Source of the DNA: CAZJYI01 sp964550025
GTDB lineage: Bacteria > Verrucomicrobiota > Kiritimatiellia > UBA8416 > CAYOBW01
Direction: 5' to 3'
Assembly: GCA_964550025.1 (NCBI GenBank)
Contig: CAZJYI010000098.1
Span: forward strand, 1 to 43,276
Length of the DNA: 43,276 bases
A model generated the notes under the pieces. That model had not been told where the DNA came from and ran no database searches. It saw nothing but the letters and a program-made list of their open reading frames with translations. The position numbers and the translations under genes are program-made. Positions 16,839-24,594 of the stretch are shown here, piece after piece (within the stretch, counting starts at the first letter, position 1; every line of letters begins with the position of its first letter).

Positions 16839-19800
16839 ATGAGGAAGCATGCAGCGACGATGAGTGTGATCGCGATCCTGAGTGTGATCGCGTTGGCCGG
16901 GACGGTGCAGGCGGCGACCCAGGTCATGACCAACACGGCCACGGGCGGCAGGAATAACTGGAACCAGGCAGACAACTGGAGTAACGCGGTTCCCACCGGA
17001 ATAGACTCGGCAGTCGTCGGCGCCGGTCTCGCCGCGCAGGTTGACGACAACACGACCCCCACCTACAGCGGCGGGCTAACGCTGGAAACCGGTTCCTCGC
17101 TTCAGATCGGATGGACGAGTAACAATGCCTCGAACAAGAATGCCCTCGGCACCGGTCCCATCACGATGCAAGACGGTTCCGTGATCATTTCCCGCACGGG
17201 GCTCGGGACCTACACCTTCAACCAGCCCTTTGTGATGGCGGGCGACGCCACGATCTGGGCCGGGATCTCGACGGCCAATCACCACTCCCAGAAGACATTC
17301 GCCGGCGGTTTCAGCGGACCCGGCCAACTCACCTACAACGGTGTGAACAACACCTGGTTCATCTTCAACACGGCGAGTCCCGCCTGGACCGGCGGCCTCA
17401 GATCCAACAACGCACAAAACCAGCCCCACCAGGTTCGCGCTGACGCCGACGGCGTCTTCGGTACCGGCGACGTAGCCGTCAACACCAATTGCTCGCTGCA
17501 GATTCAGTCCGGGGTGAGCAATGCGATCAATGACGCGTCGACACTCTTTTTGAACGGGGCGCGGTCTTCCAGGTTGGCCACCAAGCTGATCATGAATGGA
17601 GACGAGTCCGTTGATGAGCTCCTGATCGACGGGCACCAGGCGGCGACGGGCACGTATACCTCGGCATCGGGAAGCTGGATCTCCGGTGGCGGGTCGCTGA
17701 CCGTCCTTTCCGGCCCCACCGACAGCACGGCGCCAACGGTGGATTCCATGGTCGACAATTTCAACGGCGGGCCGATCTACGAGGACGTCTCGCAGGTTAC
17801 CTACACCGTGACCTTCAGCGAGGATATGGACGGGAGCAGCGTTGACACGAACGACTTCAGCAACGCAGGCACGGCGAACGTCACGATCGGGGCGGTCACC
17901 GAGACCACCGACCACCCCTACCCCAGCGTCTTTATCGTCGAAGTCCTGCCGTCATCGACGGGAACCCTCCAGCTTCAAATCCCTGTCGGGGCCGACCTGA
18001 ACGACTACTCCAGTAACGCCCTCGACACGGCCACGGCAATCCTGGACGACACGATCATCAGCATCAATGCCGGCTCTTCGCCGCCGACGACCATTACCAA
18101 TTCGATCGCCGGACCGGGCGGAAACGGCGACACGTGGAACAACCCCGAGAACTGGGACCTCGGAGTGGTGCCGATCGGGCCGTATCCCGCGATCGTCGGC
18201 TCCGGTGTTGTGGCGCAGGTACAGAATGCCGACACGCCCGCCTACACGGGGACCCTGACGCTGACCAACGACGCAACGCTGAGAATCAACAACGTTGCGG
18301 GATCCGAGATCGCGGTGGAAGGCCCGCCGAGCATCACGATGCATGCGGGATCGAAGATCTCCCTGGCGGCGGACCGCCAGATCGACTTCCCGGCCGTCAT
18401 GCTGGCGGGCAATGCCTCCTTCGACAACCCGTCCAACGCGTCCGACCACGACACCCGCAACTTCAACGGCCCCGTCACGGGCCCCGGCACGCTGACCCTG
18501 GTGGGAAGGAACAACAACCACTTCAGGCTGAAGACCACCAACAGCTTCATGGGCAACCTGGTCTGCAACGCCGTCGACCGTTGGAACCTCTACTTCGATG
18601 CCGTCGGCTCGGCGGGCCCGGGCGACGTGACCGTCAATGGTCGCGCGAGCGACAATCGCAGCGCGCGGGTCAATTTCAATGCCACGAACGCCATGGCCGA
18701 CACGGCCACGCTCTATCTGAACGGCGGTGGATACACCGGGAACGGTTCGCAAAGAATCGTCATGAACCAGGACGACACCATCCTTGCGCTCTGGATTGAT
18801 GGTGTGCAGCAAACGGCCGGGACCTACACCAAGGCGGACGACTTCATCTCCGACGGCAACGGGACCCTGACCGTTCTGACCAGCCCCGCCGCCATCACCA
18901 ATAGCGGCGCGGTCAACGTCGAGGAGACGACGGCGGACCTGACCGGTACGTTGGACGGGCCTCAGGCGGAGTTCACGGTGAGCGTGTACTGGGGCACAAA
19001 CGACAACGCCGACTCGACGGCCTGGCTGGCCGACGCCGGCGCGTCAAGCGCGGTCGTGGGTTCGTACTCGAACGTGGTGGGGCATTCCGTCACCGGTTCG
19101 GTCTCGGCGCTGACCCCCGGAACGGTCTACTACTACACAATGGTCGCGTCGAACGCCCTGACGACGATCTGGGCCGGTCCGAACGCGAGCTTCATCACGC
19201 CCGCACCGCCGGCGACGCCGGTTGTCACCACCGCGGGCGGGGCGACGGATGTTGCCGCGGGTGCGGCAAGGCTGAACGGCGAACTGACCGCGGGCGGTTC
19301 CGCGGATGCCTACATTTGCTGGGGCGAGAATGACGGTGGCACGGCGGGCACGGGCGGCTGGCAACACGTGATTCCGATGGGTTCCGCCATGCAAAGCGTG
19401 CCCTTCTCGACCAACCTGACCGGCTTGCTCTACGGCATCGAGTACGACTACCGTGTCTACGCCACGAACGCCAACGGCGAAGCCTGGTCGGCCGCGGCGA
19501 CGTTCATGACGTTGCCCCCGGCAGGCGGATGGTCACCGGCCGACACCAACACGGCCCTCTGGCTTGACGCGGACGATGCAAGCACCATTACGCTGGACGG
19601 CGGCACGGTCAGCCAGTGGGATGACAAGAGCGGCAACGACAGGCACGCCACGCAGGGGACGACGGGCAGCCAGCCGACCGACACGGCGAGTGGTTTGAAC
19701 ACAAGGCACGTGCTGACGTTCGACGGGGTGTCGGACTACTTCAACGTTGACCTGGATTTCCTCGCCGGCGTATCCCACTCGGCCTTCATCGTGACGAAGC

Positions 19801-22800
19801 CCACAACCTACACTGACATCTATGGTGCGGCCAATCACAGCGCAGCAGCCAACAGCCTGCATGTAGGCTTCCGGAATGACACATCATACCGCATGAACTA
19901 CTGGGGCAATGACTGGTACGGGACCATCTCGGCGAGTTTCCACGCCGGGAATGGCAACATCCTCAACTATGTGTGGCAACCGGGGGTGTCCAAGGAGATC
20001 TTCGCGAACGGCAGTTCGGAAGGAACTCACGCGAATGCGGGAACGATCGGCACCATGTCGGGCGGCGGCCGCATCGGGCAAGTTGTCAATCACGGTCACT
20101 ACGGCGGCGACATCGCCGAGATCGTCATGTTGACAGGGACGGTCGATGCCGATGACCGCCAGCTCTTCGAGGGCTACCTCGCGCACAAATGGGGGCTCGA
20201 GTCCTTCCTGCCCGGCGGTCATCCCTATGCGTCTGAAGCACCGGGCGCCGGGGCAATATCCATCGCCAACGTTGCCGCGGTGAACGTCGGGGCAACGACG
20301 GCCGACCTGGTAGGGGCGCTGAATGCGACGCAGTCGGTGTTTGACGTAACGGTGTACTGGAGCATGAACGACAACGCCGACGCCGGGGCCTGGCTGGCGG
20401 ACGGGACGGCATCGAGCCTGGCCATCGGCACCTACACGAACGTTTCGGGGCTGTCGGTCACGGGGTCGGTTTCTACTCTGAGCAGTGGGGCGACCTACTA
20501 CTACACAATGGTCGTTTCCAACGAGGCAACCAACATCTGGGCCAGCCCGAACGCGAACTTCGGCACGCTCACCGCGCCGGTCGTGGACAACGCGGGCGGG
20601 GCGACGAACGTGGGGCCCGTCTCCGCGACATTGCGTGGCGAGCTGACCGCCGGTGGCGCCGCGACGGCGTACATCGTCTGGGGCGATGACACCCCGGGCA
20701 CGCCCGACAGCATGGGCGCGTGGGATCATGTCGTATCCATCGGCTCGGTCAACCAGGGCATGCTGTTCTCCACGGAAGCGACGGGCCTCAGTTCCCCCAT
20801 GACCTACTACTACCGTTGCTACGTGAGCAACGACGTCGACACGGCATGGTCCGGCGTGACCAACTTCACTACCCCGGATGTCATCAACACCATGACCAAC
20901 AACACGGGCGGCAACGATAGCTGGAATGTCGCGGACAACTGGTCTCGGGGGCACGTGCCGACGGGCAGCGACTACGCCGTCGTCAGCAACGGCATCGCGG
21001 CGAAGGTGGACAACGGTTTCACCCCGACCTACGACGGGGGCCTGAGGCTGGGGACGAATTCGTCACTGCAAATCGGGTGGACGGGAAACAATGCAGGGAA
21101 CAAGAACGCGCTCGGTGCCGGCCCCATCACGATGAACGACGGTTCGGCGATCATCTCCAGAACGGGACTTGGGAACTACGACTTCACCCAGGGCCTCTTC
21201 ATGGCCGGCAACGGCAGGATCTGGGCCGGTATCTCAACGGCCAACCACCACACGACCAAGAAGTTCTCGGGCGGGATCAGCGGTCCCGGCCAACTCATCT
21301 ACAACGGGGTGAACAACACGTGGTTCGACTTCAACGTCGCGAGTCCCTCCTGGACGGGCGGGTTCCTGTCCAACAATCCGCAGAACCAGGGCCACCAGGT
21401 CAAGGCTACGGCTGACGGGGGCTTTGGCACGGGGGATGTCGCCATCAACACCAATTGCTCGCTGCAGATTGCGGGCGGCGTCACAAACACGATTGACGAC
21501 GGGGCGGCGCTGTATCTGAACGGGGCGAAGTCCTCGCGGCTGGCGTCCAAGCTTGTTCTGGATTCGAGCGAGACCGTCAACGAGTTCTGGATTGACGGCA
21601 ACCAGGCGGCAACGGGTACGTATACCTCCGCACACGGCGCGATCAGCGGCGGCGGCACGTTGACGGTTCTGAGCGGGCCCAGCGACACGACACCGCCGAC
21701 TGTGGAGTCCTTCGTCGACAACTTCAACGGCGGGCCGATCTACGAGGACGTCCCGGTGGTAACCTACACCGTGACCTTCAGCGAGGACATGGACGGAGCG
21801 ACAGTCGACACCAACGACTTCAGCAACGCGGGCACTGCAACTGTCGTCATCGGCACGGTCACCGAGATCACGGAGCACCCCGCTCAGAGCGTCTTCAGGG
21901 TCGAGGTCCTTCCGTCGTCAACCGGAGCGCTTCAACTCCAGATCAACGCCGGTGCCGACTTGAAGGATTACTACGGCAATCCTCTCGACACGACGGCGGC
22001 GATCCTCGATGACACCGTCATCACGATTGCGGCCGGCAGCTCGCCGACCACGACGATCATCGGCTCCGCCGCCGGTCCCGGCGGCGCGGGCGACACCTGG
22101 AACAACCCCGCGAACTGGGACAGCGGCATCGTGCCCATCGGCCCCTATCCCGCTGCCATCACCAACGGTCTCACCGCCCAGGTGGAGAATGCGGACACGC
22201 CCGCTTACGACGGCAGCCTGACCCTGATGAGCGGTTCGACGCTGAAGATCAACAACACGGGAGGTGACGCCAACCTCAGGGCCCTCGGCGGCGGCCCCAT
22301 CATCATGCACGACGGTTCGGCCATCGACACCGCAACGGCATCCGATCCGCGTTTCCCGGCTATCGAGCTCAACGGTACGAACACGTTCAAGAACAGCTCC
22401 AACACGGCGGACTGGGATTCGCGCTACTTCGACGCTGCGATCAGCGGAACCGGCACGCTGGCGGTGAACGGCAGAAACGGAAACAACTACTACCTGAACA
22501 CGACCAACACGTTCAGCGGCGGCTTCCTCGGCCAGGCCACCGATCGCTGGAAGCTTTACGCGAAGTCGGGCGGGTGCTTCGGCACCGGGGACGTGACGAT
22601 CACGGGGCGCCACGACGGCAGAAGCGCGCAGCTCTATCTCGACGTCGCGGACACCATCGACGACGGTGCGACACTGACGCTCAACGGCAAGGGATTCGAC
22701 CAGAACAACGATGATCGCATCACGATAGCGGCCGGTATCGACGAGGTCGTCGGCGCTCTCATCGTCGATAGTGTCTTGATGGCGCCGGGCACGTACGACA

Positions 22801-22883
22801 ACATGCAGCCCTGGCTGTCCGGTGACGGGACTCTGACCGTCGTACGGCCACCCGCACCGGGATTGACGATCATCGTGAGGTAA
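16839..22883 (+). CDS. Giant secreted beta-helix/Ig/Fn3/LamG protein (2014 aa)
   Basis: A signal peptide covers residues 1 to about 25 (MSVIAILSVIALAG, likely cut after VQA). By nucleotide position the architecture is: beta-helix 16899-17700; SbsA-like Ig 17710-18085; beta-helix 18090-18880; Fn3-like pair 18885-19515; LamG-like 19520-20250; Fn3 pair 20255-20880; then beta-helix 20885-21680, Ig 21685-22040 and beta-helix 22050-22840. The helix-Ig-helix unit is therefore present twice around a central Fn3-LamG-Fn3 core. The Ig modules share NFNGGPIYEDV and SEDMDG; the first helices share SLQIGWT and WAGISTANHH. The C-terminus is PAPGLTIIVR, followed directly by the stop, with no autotransporter barrel. 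Probably an extracellular or surface fibre or adhesin, possibly glycan-binding; no catalytic residues were recognised. Confidence 0.85.
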   Translation: MRKHAATMSVIAILSVIALAGTVQAATQVMTNTATGGRNNWNQADNWSNAVPTGIDSAVVGAGLAAQVDDNTTPTYSGGLTLETGSSLQIGWTSNNASNKNALGTGPITMQDGSVIISRTGLGTYTFNQPFVMAGDATIWAGISTANHHSQKTFAGGFSGPGQLTYNGVNNTWFIFNTASPAWTGGLRSNNAQNQPHQVRADADGVFGTGDVAVNTNCSLQIQSGVSNAINDASTLFLNGARSSRLATKLIMNGDESVDELLIDGHQAATGTYTSASGSWISGGGSLTVLSGPTDSTAPTVDSMVDNFNGGPIYEDVSQVTYTVTFSEDMDGSSVDTNDFSNAGTANVTIGAVTETTDHPYPSVFIVEVLPSSTGTLQLQIPVGADLNDYSSNALDTATAILDDTIISINAGSSPPTTITNSIAGPGGNGDTWNNPENWDLGVVPIGPYPAIVGSGVVAQVQNADTPAYTGTLTLTNDATLRINNVAGSEIAVEGPPSITMHAGSKISLAADRQIDFPAVMLAGNASFDNPSNASDHDTRNFNGPVTGPGTLTLVGRNNNHFRLKTTNSFMGNLVCNAVDRWNLYFDAVGSAGPGDVTVNGRASDNRSARVNFNATNAMADTATLYLNGGGYTGNGSQRIVMNQDDTILALWIDGVQQTAGTYTKADDFISDGNGTLTVLTSPAAITNSGAVNVEETTADLTGTLDGPQAEFTVSVYWGTNDNADSTAWLADAGASSAVVGSYSNVVGHSVTGSVSALTPGTVYYYTMVASNALTTIWAGPNASFITPAPPATPVVTTAGGATDVAAGAARLNGELTAGGSADAYICWGENDGGTAGTGGWQHVIPMGSAMQSVPFSTNLTGLLYGIEYDYRVYATNANGEAWSAAATFMTLPPAGGWSPADTNTALWLDADDASTITLDGGTVSQWDDKSGNDRHATQGTTGSQPTDTASGLNTRHVLTFDGVSDYFNVDLDFLAGVSHSAFIVTKPTTYTDIYGAANHSAAANSLHVGFRNDTSYRMNYWGNDWYGTISASFHAGNGNILNYVWQPGVSKEIFANGSSEGTHANAGTIGTMSGGGRIGQVVNHGHYGGDIAEIVMLTGTVDADDRQLFEGYLAHKWGLESFLPGGHPYASEAPGAGAISIANVAAVNVGATTADLVGALNATQSVFDVTVYWSMNDNADAGAWLADGTASSLAIGTYTNVSGLSVTGSVSTLSSGATYYYTMVVSNEATNIWASPNANFGTLTAPVVDNAGGATNVGPVSATLRGELTAGGAATAYIVWGDDTPGTPDSMGAWDHVVSIGSVNQGMLFSTEATGLSSPMTYYYRCYVSNDVDTAWSGVTNFTTPDVINTMTNNTGGNDSWNVADNWSRGHVPTGSDYAVVSNGIAAKVDNGFTPTYDGGLRLGTNSSLQIGWTGNNAGNKNALGAGPITMNDGSAIISRTGLGNYDFTQGLFMAGNGRIWAGISTANHHTTKKFSGGISGPGQLIYNGVNNTWFDFNVASPSWTGGFLSNNPQNQGHQVKATADGGFGTGDVAINTNCSLQIAGGVTNTIDDGAALYLNGAKSSRLASKLVLDSSETVNEFWIDGNQAATGTYTSAHGAISGGGTLTVLSGPSDTTPPTVESFVDNFNGGPIYEDVPVVTYTVTFSEDMDGATVDTNDFSNAGTATVVIGTVTEITEHPAQSVFRVEVLPSSTGALQLQINAGADLKDYYGNPLDTTAAILDDTVITIAAGSSPTTTIIGSAAGPGGAGDTWNNPANWDSGIVPIGPYPAAITNGLTAQVENADTPAYDGSLTLMSGSTLKINNTGGDANLRALGGGPIIMHDGSAIDTATASDPRFPAIELNGTNTFKNSSNTADWDSRYFDAAISGTGTLAVNGRNGNNYYLNTTNTFSGGFLGQATDRWKLYAKSGGCFGTGDVTITGRHDGRSAQLYLDVADTIDDGATLTLNGKGFDQNNDDRITIAAGIDEVVGALIVDSVLMAPGTYDNMQPWLSGDGTLTVVRPPAPGLTIIVR
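16899..18880 (+). repeat. Helix-Ig-helix unit, copy 1, in giant protein 3
   Basis: Matches 20885-22840 module for module. Strongly conserved stretches include KNALGTGPITM versus KNALGAGPITM and NGGPIYEDV in both. The arrangement implies an internal tandem-type duplication separated by the Fn3-LamG-Fn3 core. Confidence 0.75.
20885..22840 (+). repeat. Helix-Ig-helix unit, copy 2, in giant protein 3
   Basis: Second copy of the unit at 16899-18880. The terminal beta-helix is more diverged than the first helix, and its last strand runs straight into the C-terminal PGLTIIVR motif. Confidence 0.75.
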
Positions 22884-23098
22884 TGACCGGCACTATCGGG
22901 TCGAGGCGTCACGGCGCGGCGCGGAAGAGCCATGCCCCGGTGTCGCAAATACGCCGCATTTTGGCGTTCGTCCGCCATGAAAGCTGTTTGCGCTCGCCGT
23001 GGTGTGGGAGTAGTCTCTACCGATGGTGTGGAGACCTGCTCGCCGACCCGGTCGGCGCATGGCAGTGAATGGCTACGGTCCCCTACAGGAGACGACTC
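22884..23098. other. Intergenic region with a hairpin before the esterase
   Basis: This 215-bp stretch holds no convincing gene. A perfect hairpin CGCCGAC-CCG-GTCGGCG sits at 23041-23057, 42 nt before the GTG start of the esterase. It lacks a following T run, so it is not a classical terminator. No promoter could be assigned with confidence. Confidence 0.45.
23087..23091 (+). promoter_or_regulatory. Ribosome binding site selecting GTG 23099
   Basis: AGGAG is 7 nt upstream of GTG 23099. The in-frame ATG at 23069 would add ten residues ahead of the signal peptide and would place this site inside the gene. Confidence 0.7.
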
Positions 23099-24589
23099 GT
23101 GAGAACACAGATCAACCGCAGAACAGCATCCGCCCTCGCCGCCGTGGCGCTGGTCTTCCAGTGCCTTCTCATCGCCGTCGCGGAGGTCCCCGCGGAGCTG
23201 CCCGACCCGGACGGCGAACCCGCCGACATGACAAAGCCCGTCAAGGTGTTCATCCTGCTGGGCCAGTCCAACATGCTGGGCTTCGGCAAGATCGCCGGTG
23301 GCGGTGGCTCGCTCGATAATGCGGTGAAGAACAACGGGAAGTACCCCTACCTTGTGGACGACGACGGAAACTGGACCGTGCGAAAGGACGTACGGAACGT
23401 GCGTGTCATGTGCTCCGGTGGAGGCCCCTGGAAAACGTACAAGAACGAGTGGATGACGATCAATGGCAACATCGGCCCCGAGATCGGGATCGGGCACTAC
23501 GTCGGACATGTTCTGGATGAGCCTGTCTTGATCCTCAAGAGTTGCATCGGGAACCGTGCCCTGGGTTGGGACCTGCTGCCCCCGGGCGCTGACGGCTATG
23601 CCGGGAACCCGGAAAAACCCAGGAAGCCCAAGAAGGACGTCCAGGGATGGTACGCCGGTCTGCAATATGACGGTGACGTCGCCGCGGCCCTGGATGTTCT
23701 GAAAGACCTGGAGACGTACTACCCCGAAGCCAAAGACTATGAAGTTGCCGGGTTCTTCTTCTGGCAGGGCGCCAAGGACTGTGGAAAGGCTGAATGGGCG
23801 GACGCCTATGAGAAGAACCTCGTCCAACTGATTAAAGCTCTTCGGGACGATTTCGATGCCCCCAACGCCCCGTTCGTCTGTGCCACCATGGGCCACGGCC
23901 AAAAGGGCGGCGGTGGCGCCGCCGGCAAGATCACGGACGCACAGCTCGCGGTTGACGGCAAGACCGGCACGTACCCGGAGTTCAAGGGCAACGTGGCAAC
24001 GTTCTATTCCAACCCCGTCTCGAAGGGCGGCAGCGCCAACGGTCACTACGGCGGAAACGCCGAGACCTACATGAACGTTGGCGAGGGCATGGGGCGCGCC
24101 ATGGCCGAACTGTTGGTACAGGCCGGGGCAGGCGGCGGGGGCAAGAGCACGGCGACCGGCAATGCGGCCACGACCATGCGCAAGGCACGCAGGCTGGCGC
24201 CGGGCAGTCAAGAAGCCCTGAACGGAATGGTCCTGAAAGCGCTGGCGGGATTGACCGCCTCCGGGACTCTGAAACCCACACGCGTCCCCCTGAGCGTAAC
24301 ACGCGCAAAGGTCTCACTCGTTGCGGTCCAGGACGACAACATGCTGACGTTGCGCGCGGATTCCGGGAAAACGGCAACCGTCGCGGCCGACAATCTCAAG
24401 CCGGTTGATTTCGTCAACCTGGCCGTCCTGGTCGCGAAACTGAAGCCGGAAAGCCGCGACGCGTGTGCCGTGGCGGGCGCGTACCTGGAATGCCTTGGCC
24501 ACGTGAAGCAGGCTGACGAGTACTTCACCAGGGCCGGTCCGGAAGCGGCGGCGAAACTTGAGACGTTCTTCGCGCCGGCAGCGCAGTAG
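23099..24589 (+). CDS. Secreted SGNH/sialate O-acetylesterase-like enzyme with extra C-terminal module
   Basis: The GTG start at 23099 follows AGGAG. Residues 1 to about 30 are a signal peptide (TASALAAVALVFQCLLIAVA). The catalytic domain follows: VKVFILLGQSNM places the nucleophile at Ser57 in the G-Q-S-N block of the SASA (DUF303) family, and the late GHYGGNAETYMNVGEGMG segment supplies a likely catalytic His near 316. Expected chemistry is removal of O-acetyl groups from sugars outside the cytoplasm; the real substrate is unknown. After a glycine-rich linker (about residue 350), residues about 370-496 form a separate module that is also found at the end of the - strand gene at 41823. It ends in a helical-pair, TPR-like segment (AGAYLECLGHVKQADEYFTRAG). 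The next gene starts 5 nt later. Confidence 0.8.
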   Translation: MRTQINRRTASALAAVALVFQCLLIAVAEVPAELPDPDGEPADMTKPVKVFILLGQSNMLGFGKIAGGGGSLDNAVKNNGKYPYLVDDDGNWTVRKDVRNVRVMCSGGGPWKTYKNEWMTINGNIGPEIGIGHYVGHVLDEPVLILKSCIGNRALGWDLLPPGADGYAGNPEKPRKPKKDVQGWYAGLQYDGDVAAALDVLKDLETYYPEAKDYEVAGFFFWQGAKDCGKAEWADAYEKNLVQLIKALRDDFDAPNAPFVCATMGHGQKGGGGAAGKITDAQLAVDGKTGTYPEFKGNVATFYSNPVSKGGSANGHYGGNAETYMNVGEGMGRAMAELLVQAGAGGGGKSTATGNAATTMRKARRLAPGSQEALNGMVLKALAGLTASGTLKPTRVPLSVTRAKVSLVAVQDDNMLTLRADSGKTATVAADNLKPVDFVNLAVLVAKLKPESRDACAVAGAYLECLGHVKQADEYFTRAGPEAAAKLETFFAPAAQ

Positions 24590-24594
24590 CCTGT

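Noticed and set aside
16899..22883. Classical type V autotransporter
   Set aside because: The beta-helix blocks are of the autotransporter-associated kind, but there is no C-terminal barrel of about 250-300 residues and no terminal aromatic residue.
23041..23057. Intrinsic terminator before the esterase
   Set aside because: The CGCCGAC/GTCGGCG hairpin has no U tract and lies 42 nt before the start codon; kept only as a note in the intergenic entry.
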